Positions 28,152 to 36,793 of a stretch of DNA of 64,000 nucleotides are shown here, one piece after another; positions within the stretch are counted from its first letter, which is position 1, and each line of letters begins with the position of its first letter. Position numbers and translations under genes: made by a program. The stretch lies in contig NZ_LAHA01000001.1 of assembly GCF_002608075.1 (NCBI RefSeq), positions 66,757 to 130,756 on the forward strand, read 5' to 3'. Source of the DNA: Nostoc linckia z4 (lineage in GTDB: Bacteria; Cyanobacteriota; Cyanobacteriia; Cyanobacteriales; Nostocaceae). The notes under the pieces are model-generated. The model had not been told where the DNA came from. It ran no database searches and saw only the letters and a program-made list of their open reading frames with translations.

Positions 28152-29165
28152 ATGTCGATAAAAAATGATAATTATTCCTATCAATTTTATGGACTCAACC
28201 TATCTATTAATCGACTGCTTCCAGGGTTAGTTACTGTCAATAGCTCTGCACCGATAGATGTTGCTATTCACCTAGTTGGCGAACAGCAGAGTCAACCGCC
28301 ATTACTCGACCAAGCTTTTTGGAATGTGCCGCTTGAGTGGTATCAACAAACAGGCTTCCATTTGTGGACAACGCACCGGGATGACGGTACTTACTGGAGG
28401 ATAAGGTCTTTTGATGGGGTTGATTGCTTGGAATTCATTTTGAATCCTGATGGTAGTCAAGTTTGGGGTTTTTGGTCTAGAGATGCACTATTTACAGATG
28501 CGGTATCTTTGCTGCTGGGTTGTGTACTCGGTCATCTGTTACGGCTGCGGGGAGTGACTTGTCTTCATGCCAGTGTGGTTGCGGTTGATGGTAGTGCGAT
28601 CGCCATTTTAGGACAATCAGGCGCAGGTAAATCAACCACAGCAGCAGCCTTGGCTAGCCGTGGATTCTCCGTATTGGCAGATGATATTGCCGCACTTATT
28701 CCTAATGAAAAAAGGTTTTGGGTACAATCTGCTTATCCTCGTCTACGCCTGTGGCCTAATTCTGTAAATGCCATTCACGGCTCAATAGAAGATTTATCGC
28801 TAGTATCAACTAGTCTAGATAAACGCTTTATAGATTTGCAAATAAAAGATAGAGAACAGTGGCAGTTTCAATCCCAAGCTTTGCCATTAATTGCTGTGTA
28901 CATATTAGGAGAACGTGACTCAAACCTCACAGCACCTATAATTAACTCTCTTTCTCTGCCTGAAGCCATGAAGCATCTAATGTTCAATTCCTATGGACGT
29001 GCTTTCCTCACTTCTCAACAGTGTAGACAGGAGTTTCAAGAATTAGGTCAATTGGCAAAGACTATTCCTGTGCGGGAGTTATTACTTCCTGATAATTTGG
29101 GAAGTTTGGGGCAAATTTATGATGTTATTTTAGAAAACTTACACCTGATTCATACTTTGGTTTAG
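28152..29165 (+). CDS. HPr-kinase-like peptide kinase of the RiPP cluster
   Basis: This 337-residue protein has an N-terminal domain of about 110 residues followed by an HprK-type P-loop kinase core: CLHASVVAVDG (His139), Walker A GQSGAGKST (154-162), LADD (175-178) and PRLRLWPNSV. HprK-like kinases in lasso clusters phosphorylate serine in the peptide, so here the Ser/Thr-rich cores are candidate substrates. It lies just after the precursors and is followed by a GT2 gene 52 bases on. The precise target residue is inference. Confidence 0.85.
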   Translation: MSIKNDNYSYQFYGLNLSINRLLPGLVTVNSSAPIDVAIHLVGEQQSQPPLLDQAFWNVPLEWYQQTGFHLWTTHRDDGTYWRIRSFDGVDCLEFILNPDGSQVWGFWSRDALFTDAVSLLLGCVLGHLLRLRGVTCLHASVVAVDGSAIAILGQSGAGKSTTAAALASRGFSVLADDIAALIPNEKRFWVQSAYPRLRLWPNSVNAIHGSIEDLSLVSTSLDKRFIDLQIKDREQWQFQSQALPLIAVYILGERDSNLTAPIINSLSLPEAMKHLMFNSYGRAFLTSQQCRQEFQELGQLAKTIPVRELLLPDNLGSLGQIYDVILENLHLIHTLV

Positions 29166-29217
29166 CAACACCAGTAATTTGGATATCTGCCTATATTTAC
29201 TAAGCAAATTTTTAAAT

Positions 29218-30120
29218 ATGCAAGTTTTTGAGCCAACCGTCAGCGTTATTATTCCTACTTACCAGCGCGGCCATCTTGTTAGTCAGGCAATTAACAGCGT
29301 TTTGGCACAAACCTACAAAGACTACGAAATTATCGTCATCAACGATGGTTCTCAGGATAACACTCCACAAGTGCTGGCTGAATTTAGCGATCGCCATCAC
29401 ATTACCGCTATTCATCAAGCCAATCAAGGATTATCTGCGGCTCGCAATGCTGGAATTCGCTCTGCGAGAGGGAAGTATATCGCCTTTTTAGATGATGACG
29501 ATCTCTGGGAACCTCAGAAGTTAGAAAAACAGATTTCCGTCTTGGAAGCCAATCCGCGCATTGGTTTGATCTATTCAGATTCACTCTTTTTTTCCGATCG
29601 ACAGGGTTTGTTTCCAGGTTCGTACAATACAGCATTTCCTACCCCTAATCTTCAGGTATTATGGACTCTTTTTCAATATAATTACATTCCAGTTTTAACA
29701 GTTGTTGTGCGTCAAGACTGTTTAAATCAAGTGGGGTTGTTTGATAAAACTGTAACTCCTTGTGAAGATTATGATTTATGGCTGCGCGTGATTGAAAAAT
29801 TTCCGATTTACTTTTTAAATCAACCCTTAGCGCGTTATCGGGAATCGCCGAGTAGTCTTTCTCAAGATCGAGAGCAGATGTTAACTAGCCACCTGCGCGT
29901 TAAGGAAAAAGTCATCGATCGCCATCCAGAATTCTTAAAAATCCCTGTTAAATTTCTCGATCCTTGCTTTTACAATATCTACCTCCAACTTGCCAATTTG
30001 CATATTCAAAATCATCAAATAGAGCAAGCACGTAGAGTTTTGCATCGCTATCGAGAAATACGGGGTGAAACCGCTAAGTATGAGAAATTGCGATTATCTA
30101 TATCTACTGAGCAAATTTAA
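29218..30120 (+). CDS. GT2-family glycosyltransferase of the RiPP cluster
   Basis: The frame can begin at TTG 29179, but the ATG at 29218 (MQVFEPTVSVIIPTYQRG) is the family-like start, giving 300 residues. GT-A fold motifs are VSVIIPTYQRGHLVSQAI, YEIIVINDGSQDNT, AARNAGIRSARGKYIAFLDDDDLWEP (the DxD nucleotide-sugar site) and CEDYDLWLRV. It is an inverting family-2 transferase, likely acting on the peptide or an associated glycan. Its 3' end (CTATATCTACTGAGCAAATT) repeats the sequence just upstream of its own start. Confidence 0.88.
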   Translation: MQVFEPTVSVIIPTYQRGHLVSQAINSVLAQTYKDYEIIVINDGSQDNTPQVLAEFSDRHHITAIHQANQGLSAARNAGIRSARGKYIAFLDDDDLWEPQKLEKQISVLEANPRIGLIYSDSLFFSDRQGLFPGSYNTAFPTPNLQVLWTLFQYNYIPVLTVVVRQDCLNQVGLFDKTVTPCEDYDLWLRVIEKFPIYFLNQPLARYRESPSSLSQDREQMLTSHLRVKEKVIDRHPEFLKIPVKFLDPCFYNIYLQLANLHIQNHQIEQARRVLHRYREIRGETAKYEKLRLSISTEQI

Positions 30121-30124
30121 GATC

Positions 30125-31096
30125 ATGCATTTTATTGTCACTGGCGGAGCCGGATTTATTGGCTCTCATCTTACAGAACAATTGTTATCAGAAGGACATC
30201 GTGTCACTGTAGTTGATAATTTGACCACTGGACGCTTAGAGAACTTACCGAAACATCCTCGTCTTAGGTTTATACAAAAAGATATTTTAATATGTCAACC
30301 AGAAGATTTTACACTTAAAGTTGATGGAATCGCACATTTAGCAGCTATTTCATCGGTGACAGAATCTTTATATCGTCCCCTAGAGGCTCATCACAATAAT
30401 CTTTCGGCAACCCTAGCTGTGATTCAACTTTGCCAAGCTTTAACTATTCCTAAATTAGTGTTTGCTAGTTCCGCATCTGTATACGGCAATCTCACTCAAT
30501 TACCGATTTCAGAAGAACAAAAAACCTTTCCTCTATCACCTTACGGCTTACAAAAATTAGTAAGCGAACAATACGCTAGTATGTTTGCTAAACAACTAGG
30601 TTTTTCATTTGTTGGCTTACGAATTTTTAACGTATTTGGCCATAGACAAGTTCCTGATTCCAGCTACTCTGGCGTAATTTCTCGTTTTGTTGATATTATG
30701 CAACGGGGCTTACCAATTACTATTTATGGCGATGGCAATCAAACCAGAGACTTTATTTATGTTAAAGATGTAGTAAAGGCTTTTTCTCAAGCATTAAAAG
30801 CGAATCTTACTCCTGGCTCATCCTTAATTTGCAACTTAGGAACTGGAAAATCTACTTCTTTAGTACAGTTGATTGATATCCTCAAAAATCATTTCCCGCA
30901 ATGGCAATCAGAAATTAATTTCGTTTCTCCTCGTTTGGGAGACATTCAGCATTCACAAGCTGATATTTCCAGGATATCTTCATGTTTAGACTTTCATCCT
31001 CAGTGGTCAGCAGAGTCGGCTATTAATTTTTTTATTGCATCATCTTTGAAAAACAATGATAATTATTCAAAACCACGGTTGACTCTATCTGCTTAA
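30125..31096 (+). CDS. NAD-dependent sugar-nucleotide epimerase/dehydratase
   Basis: The start is ATG 30125 (MHFIVTGGAGFIGSH), 4 bases after the preceding stop, giving 323 residues. It is an extended short-chain dehydrogenase with NAD loop GGAGFIGSH, a catalytic Ser/Tyr/Lys set (FASSASVYG; SPYGLQKLVSEQY), RIFNVFGHRQ and the YGDGNQTRDFIYVKDVV motif of UDP-glucose/galactose 4-epimerases. It probably supplies an activated sugar for the GT2 and GT4 enzymes in this cluster. Confidence 0.9.
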   Translation: MHFIVTGGAGFIGSHLTEQLLSEGHRVTVVDNLTTGRLENLPKHPRLRFIQKDILICQPEDFTLKVDGIAHLAAISSVTESLYRPLEAHHNNLSATLAVIQLCQALTIPKLVFASSASVYGNLTQLPISEEQKTFPLSPYGLQKLVSEQYASMFAKQLGFSFVGLRIFNVFGHRQVPDSSYSGVISRFVDIMQRGLPITIYGDGNQTRDFIYVKDVVKAFSQALKANLTPGSSLICNLGTGKSTSLVQLIDILKNHFPQWQSEINFVSPRLGDIQHSQADISRISSCLDFHPQWSAESAINFFIASSLKNNDNYSKPRLTLSA

Positions 31097-31153
31097 GATT
31101 TAAAAAATGAAAACTGCATTTTCAATAAAAAATCATCAAATATTTAAGTAAAA

Positions 31154-31597
31154 ATGAAGCATTTATCTAAGTTCCTCAAATTAGATTATCAAAAAAAACT
31201 ACTTTTAATTAACACTTTTATTGTATTGACATTAGTTAGATTAGGTTTGTGGTTGCTGTCATTTAAAACCTTGCATCAACTTCTATTAAGGCTAAGTAAC
31301 ACCAAACCTAAATGCCAAGAAAAATACCACGTCTCTATTGACAAAATCATCTGGGCTGTTGAAGTGAGCAGTCATTATATGCCTGGTGTCAAGTGTCTGG
31401 CGCGTGCCTTGACTTGCCAGTTTTTCATGAGTCGCCACGGTTATACATCTAATCTCTGCATTGGTGTTGCCAAAGATATACAAGGAGAATTAAAGGCTCA
31501 TGCGTGGTTAGAAAATCAGGGACAGGTTGTAATTGGCGATGTTGCAGACCTTTCTCATTTTAGCCAACTGGCATCTTTTACAAAAGAGCATATTTAA
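31154..31597 (+). CDS. Lasso-type B2 leader peptidase (transglutaminase-like Cys protease)
   Basis: A 147-residue protein of usual B2 size. An N-terminal hydrophobic helix (residues 17-47) is followed by the catalytic core MPGVKCLARALTCQFFMSRHG (nucleophile Cys81), KAHAWLE (His116) and VVIGD (Asp129). With the PqqD-like B1 protein it should cleave the leader after T26-Q27 of the precursors. It ends 4 bases before the ABC exporter start, so cleavage and export are probably translationally coupled. Confidence 0.9.
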   Translation: MKHLSKFLKLDYQKKLLLINTFIVLTLVRLGLWLLSFKTLHQLLLRLSNTKPKCQEKYHVSIDKIIWAVEVSSHYMPGVKCLARALTCQFFMSRHGYTSNLCIGVAKDIQGELKAHAWLENQGQVVIGDVADLSHFSQLASFTKEHI

Positions 31598-31601
31598 AAA
31601 T

Positions 31602-33419
31602 ATGAAAGCAGGCAAAACTTTAAGATATAAAATCCAGCACAGCTTACGCATTCTGCCTGCGTTGCGCCTAGTTTGGAATAGTAGTCCTCGTTTGACTATT
31701 GCTTTGGTTGCACTTTTGGTTATTCAAGGTTTATTGCCTCTACTCTCTCTTTACCTCACCAAACTGATCGTAGATACAATAGCCGCCAGTGTTAATGTTG
31801 CCGACAAAGGAGCCGCCTTTAATCAAGTATTACTTTTGCTTGGCTTCTTTGTTGCTATCACCCTGGTAACTAACCTGTGTTCTTCCCTGACGGAACTGGT
31901 GTATGCCGCCCAATCTCAGCAACTAACTGACTACATGCAAAACGTCCTCCATGCCAAATCAATTGAAGTAGACCTGGAGTATTACGAAAACTCTGAATAT
32001 TATGATGCCTTGCAGCGAGCGCAAAAAGAAGCTCCTTCTCGACCGGGGCAAATCCTACATCGTTTGGCGTGGTTATGTTTGAGTAGTATCTCTTTGGTGG
32101 CGATGCTGGGGTTGCTACTGTCATTGCATTGGGCAATAGGAGTTATCTTATTTGTTGCCGCGATTCCGGCCTTGGTAGTGCGGGTGAGATACTCCGGCAT
32201 CATGTATCATTGGCAGCGCCGAAAGACAGCCCAGGAACGCCAAGCAGGGTACTTAAGTCGGATACTGACTACAGAACAACACGCTAAAGAAATTCGCTTG
32301 TTTGATTTGGGTTCTTTCTTTAGTGAGTGGTATATGCGTGTGCGATCGCAACTATACCAAGAAAACATAGCCATGATTAAAAGACAATCTGTGGCTAATC
32401 TTGGCGCTCAAGCAACGGCGACAACTTTAGTTTTTGCTGCCTATGGTTTCATTATTTATCAAACTATGCAAGGCACTATCCGTTTTGGCGATTTAGTCCT
32501 CTATTACCAAGCATTACAACGGGGACAAAACGACCTAAAAAGTCTCTTGGGTGGTCTGTCTGGTTTATATGAAGACAACCTATTTCTCGTCAACTTATAT
32601 GAATTTCTAGATTTGAAACCAAAGGTTGTAGAACCATCATATCCAAAACCATTTCCCATACCAATGCAACATGGCATTGTATTTGATCGCGTCAGCTTTC
32701 AATATGCAAATACAAAGCGTCAGGCACTCCAGGATATTAATTTGACTATTCGCCCAGGAAAAGTTGTCGCGTTGGTAGGAGAAAACGGCTCCGGTAAGAC
32801 TACTTTAATTAAGCTTTTGTGTCGCTTATACGATCCCACTTTTGGAAGTATTACCATTGATGGCATAGATTTACGCCAATTTCAAATTGCTACCCTCCGC
32901 AGTCAAATTAGCGTGATTTTTCAAGATTATACAAAATATCATCTAACTGCTAAAGAAAACATTTCGATAGCAAATATTAATCTGTCATTTGCCCAGGACA
33001 AAATCATCGCTGCTGCCCGTCGTTCCGGTGCTGATGATGTCATCAGTAAACTACCTCAAGGTTACGACACCATACTAGGTAAATTGTTTGAACAAGGAGA
33101 AGAATTGAGCATCGGTCAATGGCAAAAAATTGCTTTAGCCAGAGCATTTTTGCGAGATTCACAGTTAATTGTGTTGGATGAACCAACTAGTGCTTTAGAC
33201 CCGAAAGCCGAAGAAGAGGTGTTTCATAATTTCCGCCAACTTATTAAAAATCAAGCTGCTATCCTCATTAGCCATCGCTTATCAACTGTCAAAATGGCTG
33301 ACTGTATCTACGTAATGGCAAACGGTTCAATCATGGAAAGTGGCACCCATGAGGAACTGATAAATCTGGGTGGTAGCTATGCAGACTTGTTTGAAACGCA
33401 AGCCCAACACTATAAGTAA
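31602..33419 (+). CDS. ABC exporter of the RiPP cluster (fused membrane and ATPase domains)
   Basis: The open frame starts earlier (31533) but overlaps the B2 gene; the proper start is ATG 31602 (MKAGKTLRYKIQH), giving 605 residues. A six-helix type-IV transmembrane domain (about 20-320) is followed by an ATPase with Walker A GENGSGKTT, Q-loop, signature LSIGQWQK and Walker B LIVLDEPTSALD plus SHRLSTV. There is no C39 peptidase domain, in keeping with a separate B2 protease. It is likely to export the mature peptide across the cytoplasmic membrane, acting as a dimer. Confidence 0.92.
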   Translation: MKAGKTLRYKIQHSLRILPALRLVWNSSPRLTIALVALLVIQGLLPLLSLYLTKLIVDTIAASVNVADKGAAFNQVLLLLGFFVAITLVTNLCSSLTELVYAAQSQQLTDYMQNVLHAKSIEVDLEYYENSEYYDALQRAQKEAPSRPGQILHRLAWLCLSSISLVAMLGLLLSLHWAIGVILFVAAIPALVVRVRYSGIMYHWQRRKTAQERQAGYLSRILTTEQHAKEIRLFDLGSFFSEWYMRVRSQLYQENIAMIKRQSVANLGAQATATTLVFAAYGFIIYQTMQGTIRFGDLVLYYQALQRGQNDLKSLLGGLSGLYEDNLFLVNLYEFLDLKPKVVEPSYPKPFPIPMQHGIVFDRVSFQYANTKRQALQDINLTIRPGKVVALVGENGSGKTTLIKLLCRLYDPTFGSITIDGIDLRQFQIATLRSQISVIFQDYTKYHLTAKENISIANINLSFAQDKIIAAARRSGADDVISKLPQGYDTILGKLFEQGEELSIGQWQKIALARAFLRDSQLIVLDEPTSALDPKAEEEVFHNFRQLIKNQAAILISHRLSTVKMADCIYVMANGSIMESGTHEELINLGGSYADLFETQAQHYK

Positions 33420-33426
33420 GTAATTT

Positions 33427-34662
33427 ATGATTACCTTAAACCAGCCTATTATTCAATTACCAATAAAGGTTAAACGTCCAGAAATTGAGCTACTTCTGTG
33501 TTGTACCCGAACTCACATAGACTCCGAAACCGCAGAGCGAATTAAAACTTTACTCCAGCAAAACATAGACTGGACATTGCTCATAGAAATAGCAACATAT
33601 CATGGAACAATACCACTTTTATACCAAAGTTTCAATAACATTGGAAAAGAAGCTATTCCCGAAACAGTCTTAACTCAGCTTCGGAATCGCTACCATGCTA
33701 ATGCTAGCCGCAACTTATTTTTGAGTCATGAGTTGCTTAAAATCGTTAAAGTTTTTGAAGCTCACAAAATTAGGGCAATTCCTTTTAAAGGGCTTGTTTT
33801 AGCTATTTCTATTTATGGCAATTTAGCCATGAGACAGTTTAGCGACCTAGATATTTTGGTGAAACAAGAAGATATAGCCAAAGCTCAAGAATTATTGATT
33901 GCTCAGAAATATCAATTAGAAGCTGATTACTATGGTTGGCAACAAACTTTTGTCCATAGCCAGAAACCAGAAATAGTAGTGGATCTTCACTGTGAACTGA
34001 CTCCCTTATCTTACTTTCCTTTTAAACTCCCCGACTTTGAAACTTTGTGGCAACGAAGCAGGTCTTTATCTCTCAATGGTGAATCTATCGTCGATTTATC
34101 TTTTGATGATTTGTTGATTATTCTCACTGTACAAGTTGCCAGAGGAGTTAATGAAGGTAGAGAATCTTTAGCTCAAATTTGCGATTTAGCTGAATTATTG
34201 CGTATTCAACAGACATCAGATTGGGAAGAATTATTGCACAAAGTAAATAGTCTGGAACTTAAAAGACCATTCTTTATTAGTCTGTTAATAGTTAATACTC
34301 TCCTGAATACGCCTTTACCAGACCAACTTAACCAGGCTATTCAACAACAGATCCAAATCGATCCAACAATTGTAATTTATGCTGTACGAATGCAGAAACA
34401 GCTTTTTACTCAAGTTAAAACTCCACGGTTGATTAAACTTTTTTTTCAACACTTGATGATCGATGGGCCACTTAGCAGAATGCCAGTTCGTGTTTATCTA
34501 GTGTGGCAATTTTTGAGTTTTACAACCAGGCTGGCGATCGCTAATTCTAATCAAGCAGACAGAGAAGTTTTCCCATTGCCATCTGGTCTTTCTTTCCTAT
34601 ACTACTTAATTCGACCAATACGCTTGGTAAGTAGATACATAACTAATAGTACATATAGGTAA
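33427..34662 (+). CDS. Nucleotidyltransferase-family protein of the RiPP cluster
   Basis: A 411-residue protein with the Nucleotidyltransf_5 pattern: an N-terminal helical part (LLLCCTRTHIDSETAERIKTLL), RAIPFKGLVLAISIYGNLAMRQFSDLDILV with the D140-x-D142 metal pair, VVDLHCEL, and a helical C-terminal half. Members are common in lasso and related RiPP clusters, where they are thought to transfer a nucleotide or otherwise modify the peptide; no reaction is proven for this branch. It is 7 bases after the exporter and is the last gene of the operon. Confidence 0.83.
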   Translation: MITLNQPIIQLPIKVKRPEIELLLCCTRTHIDSETAERIKTLLQQNIDWTLLIEIATYHGTIPLLYQSFNNIGKEAIPETVLTQLRNRYHANASRNLFLSHELLKIVKVFEAHKIRAIPFKGLVLAISIYGNLAMRQFSDLDILVKQEDIAKAQELLIAQKYQLEADYYGWQQTFVHSQKPEIVVDLHCELTPLSYFPFKLPDFETLWQRSRSLSLNGESIVDLSFDDLLIILTVQVARGVNEGRESLAQICDLAELLRIQQTSDWEELLHKVNSLELKRPFFISLLIVNTLLNTPLPDQLNQAIQQQIQIDPTIVIYAVRMQKQLFTQVKTPRLIKLFFQHLMIDGPLSRMPVRVYLVWQFLSFTTRLAIANSNQADREVFPLPSGLSFLYYLIRPIRLVSRYITNSTYR

Positions 34663-34686
34663 ACTACCAGAGCAAACGCATCTAAA

Positions 34687-34800
34687 TATTAGACCTCTTG
34701 CAAAAGTAACTTTTGCAAGAGGCGGGAAAAGGGGAAAGGTTTTTTTATTCCTTTTCCCTTTCCCCCTTACCCTTTTCCCTACTTCTGCAAGAAGTCTATT
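34687..34800. mobile_element. MITE-like element, AATAGACTTCT ends (copy 3)
   Basis: TATTAGACCTCTTGCAAAAG at the left and CTTCTGCAAGAAGTCTATT at the right are imperfect inverted repeats around GGGAAAAGGGG / CCCTTTTCCC tracts. The left end also contains its own palindrome, CTCTTGCAAAAG-TAA-CTTTTGCAAGAG (about 34694-34720). It sits 25 bases after the RiPP operon and may terminate it. Confidence 0.65.
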
Positions 34801-34980
34801 GAAATACGAGAACCATAAAAGCGATCGCTTCTACCGTTGTATAAAAAACAAGCGATGCCTGCGGCGGTAAACTACGCATCTAAGAGTACTTGTAATTCAA
34901 CCGCTTAGATCGTAGGTAATTAATTTTCTTGGTATAAAAATATAAAATCTTAGGGTAACAAAAAAATATTTTATTAACAT

Positions 34981-35037
34981 ATGTCTAATGAGACATAGCT
35001 TTTATTGAAGAATAGTTTAGATTTGTAACAGGTTACA
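34981..35037 (+). promoter_or_regulatory. Twin palindromes upstream of the fasciclin gene
   Basis: Two palindromes precede the fasciclin gene: ATGTCT-AATG-AGACAT at 34981-34996 and TGTAAC-AG-GTTACA at 35024-35037. The second ends 18 bases before the ATG. Either could be an operator or an mRNA 5' structure. The regulator is unknown. Confidence 0.4.
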
Positions 35038-35055
35038 CAGAACTAGGTAAAACAC

Positions 35056-35457
35056 ATGGCTAACATCATCGACACCGCTGTTAATGCTGGTTCTTTCAAC
35101 ACCTTAATTGCAGCGCTTGAAGCAGCTAATCTAGAAGATACCTTGAAAGGTGCTGGCCCATTCACAGTATTTGCACCCACAGATGAAGCGTTTAATAAGC
35201 TTCCAGCAGGTACAGTAGACGCTTTACTTAAAGACATTCCCAAGCTCAAGAAGATTTTGACCTATCATGTTGTCTCAGGTAAAGTACTGGCTGCTGATGT
35301 GGTGAAACTGAAAACAGCTAAAACAGTTGAAGGTTCAGATGTAAAAATTGATGCTTCTAATGGCGTCAAGATAAATGATGCGAAAGTTGCAACCCCGGAT
35401 GTTGCTGCTGATAACGGTGTTATCCACGTCATCGATAAAGTTTTGATTCCTGCATAA
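35056..35457 (+). CDS. Fasciclin (FAS1) domain protein
   Basis: A 133-residue protein that is one complete FAS1 domain: [36 protein letters not shown] (H1 box), a central [16 protein letters not shown] (YH motif), and [11 protein letters not shown] (H2 box). FAS1 domains mediate adhesion or protein-protein contact. No signal peptide is present, unlike many FAS1 proteins; short cyanobacterial FAS1 proteins of this kind are common and of unknown role. It is a monocistronic gene between a palindromic leader and a strong terminator. Confidence 0.93.
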   Translation: MANIIDTAVNAGSFNTLIAALEAANLEDTLKGAGPFTVFAPTDEAFNKLPAGTVDALLKDIPKLKKILTYHVVSGKVLAADVVKLKTAKTVEGSDVKIDASNGVKINDAKVATPDVAADNGVIHVIDKVLIPA

Positions 35458-35558
35458 GCAAGCATCAAAATAGCATTTGCTATTTCTGAGGGGGTGACTA
35501 TCTATAGTCCCTTCTCCCTAAGTGTTTGAACGTTTTTTAGTAAACACCAGCTACGAAT

Positions 35559-35589
35559 AAATCCATCTAGATACTGTCTAGATGGATTT
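35559..35589. terminator. Perfect 13-bp stem terminator between convergent genes
   Basis: AAATCCATCTAGA (35559-35571), a 5-base loop TACTG, then TCTAGATGGATTT (35577-35589) pair perfectly and are flanked by T/A-rich sequence. It lies between the fasciclin gene and the convergent sfsA gene and should stop transcription from both sides. Confidence 0.75.
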
Positions 35590-35608
35590 GTTGTTTGAAC
35601 GAGTGGAA

Positions 35609-36334
35609 TCAAATTTTCAATTTTGCCAAACCCAAATAACGGATACCTTCAGGGGAAATATCAAAACGGCAAGGTAGCACTTCTAAACCAAGAGCGATCG
35701 CCTGCCGCAACAACATACTATATACTGGGTCAGTGCGATCGCCAGGTGAAAATTCAGTACAATCACCCCGATTGATAAAATAAAGCATCACCCCACGAGT
35801 TAAAGGTAACAGCGCCATTAATTCCCGCAAGTGTTTTTGTCCTCTGGTAGTTTCTGTATCTGGAAATAAAGCTAACCTTCCATCACAGAAAGTTGTATTT
35901 TTTACTTCTAAATAAATTGGCCGTTCCTCAAGACTTCCTGTTAAGAAAAAATCCACTCGACTTTTGTTATCTACTCCATAAACCACTTCAGTTTTGATGT
36001 GGTTATAATCACCCAATTCTGAAAAAAGATGTTTTACCAAAGCTAACTTTACCACCCGATTAGGCAAAAGAGTATTCACACCCACCCAAGTCGGATCGTT
36101 GTCATTGACCTGAATTAGTTCTAAAGTATAAGCCAATTTGCGCTTTGGATTATCACTTTTAGAAAGCTGTACCGCACTTAAAGGAGTCGATACTCCAGTC
36201 ATCGGCCCTGTATTTGGACAATGTGCTGTCACTATCTCGCCAGAAGTCAGTTGAACGTCCACAAAAAACCGCTTGTAGCGTTTTAGCAAAATACCTGAAT
36301 ATAAAGGCGGGTAACGGTAAAGCCAATCACTCAT
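35609..36334 (-). CDS. sfsA: DNA/RNA nuclease SfsA
   Basis: The start is taken at ATG 36334 (MSDWLYRYPPLYSG), giving 241 residues; seven more codons are open upstream. The SfsA signature is complete: SGILLKRYKRFFVDVQLTSGEIVTAHCPNTGPMTG (N-terminal OB-like part), the PD-(D/E)xK core SRVDFFLTG...PIYLEVKNTTF, LALFPDTETTRGQKHLREL, and RTDPVYSMLLRQAIALGLEVLPCRFDI. It was first named for stimulation of sugar fermentation; purified members show nuclease activity. Cellular role in cyanobacteria is unknown. Confidence 0.95.
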   Translation of the reverse strand: MSDWLYRYPPLYSGILLKRYKRFFVDVQLTSGEIVTAHCPNTGPMTGVSTPLSAVQLSKSDNPKRKLAYTLELIQVNDNDPTWVGVNTLLPNRVVKLALVKHLFSELGDYNHIKTEVVYGVDNKSRVDFFLTGSLEERPIYLEVKNTTFCDGRLALFPDTETTRGQKHLRELMALLPLTRGVMLYFINRGDCTEFSPGDRTDPVYSMLLRQAIALGLEVLPCRFDISPEGIRYLGLAKLKI

Positions 36335-36415
36335 CATCAAACTTTGTAGCTGCACTCAATAGAGTAGCTTGAAAATAATCTACAGAGGTGCGTTAGCCTA
36401 CGGCATAACACACCC

Positions 36416-36556
36416 TACTGGACTACTGGACTGACACAGCTAAAATAGTGCATTAGTAAACTCTTGTGGGTGGGCATCCTGCCCGCCCGGACGGGTGAGG
36501 ACACCCATCCCACAATCAAATCTATTGCAATATTTAAGGCTTGCCACGCCACCACA
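36416..36556. mobile_element. MITE-like element, TGTAGTGGCGTGG-type ends (copy 2)
   Basis: The right end (inverted TGTGGTGGCGTGGCAAGCCT) is clear at 36537-36556. The left end is degenerate (GACACAGCTAAAATAGTGCA). The interior GTGGGTGGGCATCCTGCCCG palindrome is the inverted version of the core of the 22149-22390 element. Confidence 0.6.
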
Positions 36557-36778
36557 TTTATTCACATCTACGTATGACGTTTTTTTAGGTTGAGCTACTT
36601 AATACAATGATTACATAAAATAATTCTTTCCCAGTCATCAGTCATCACTCAACAATCATTCTGATACCATACATTGTCAATTTTTGTAGTCAAATTTACG
36701 ACAGTTTAATAAAAAGTAGCATATACTAAGTGTCATAACCCTCCCAGTAAACAACAATTCGGGAGAAATTCAACGTGC

Positions 36779-36786
36779 AAGGAGGT
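36779..36786 (+). promoter_or_regulatory. Perfect Shine-Dalgarno site of the 2OG oxygenase gene
   Basis: AAGGAGGT lies 7 bases before the ATG at 36794. It is the strongest ribosome-binding site noted in the window, since most genes here have weak ones. It fixes the start and suggests high translation. Confidence 0.7.
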
Positions 36787-36793
36787 AAATCCT

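Noticed and set aside
25688-34662. Classification as an ordinary lasso peptide cluster
   Set aside because: Leader motif, B1, B2, kinase and exporter fit, but no asparagine-synthetase-like cyclase is present and neither core has an Asp or Glu for the ring.
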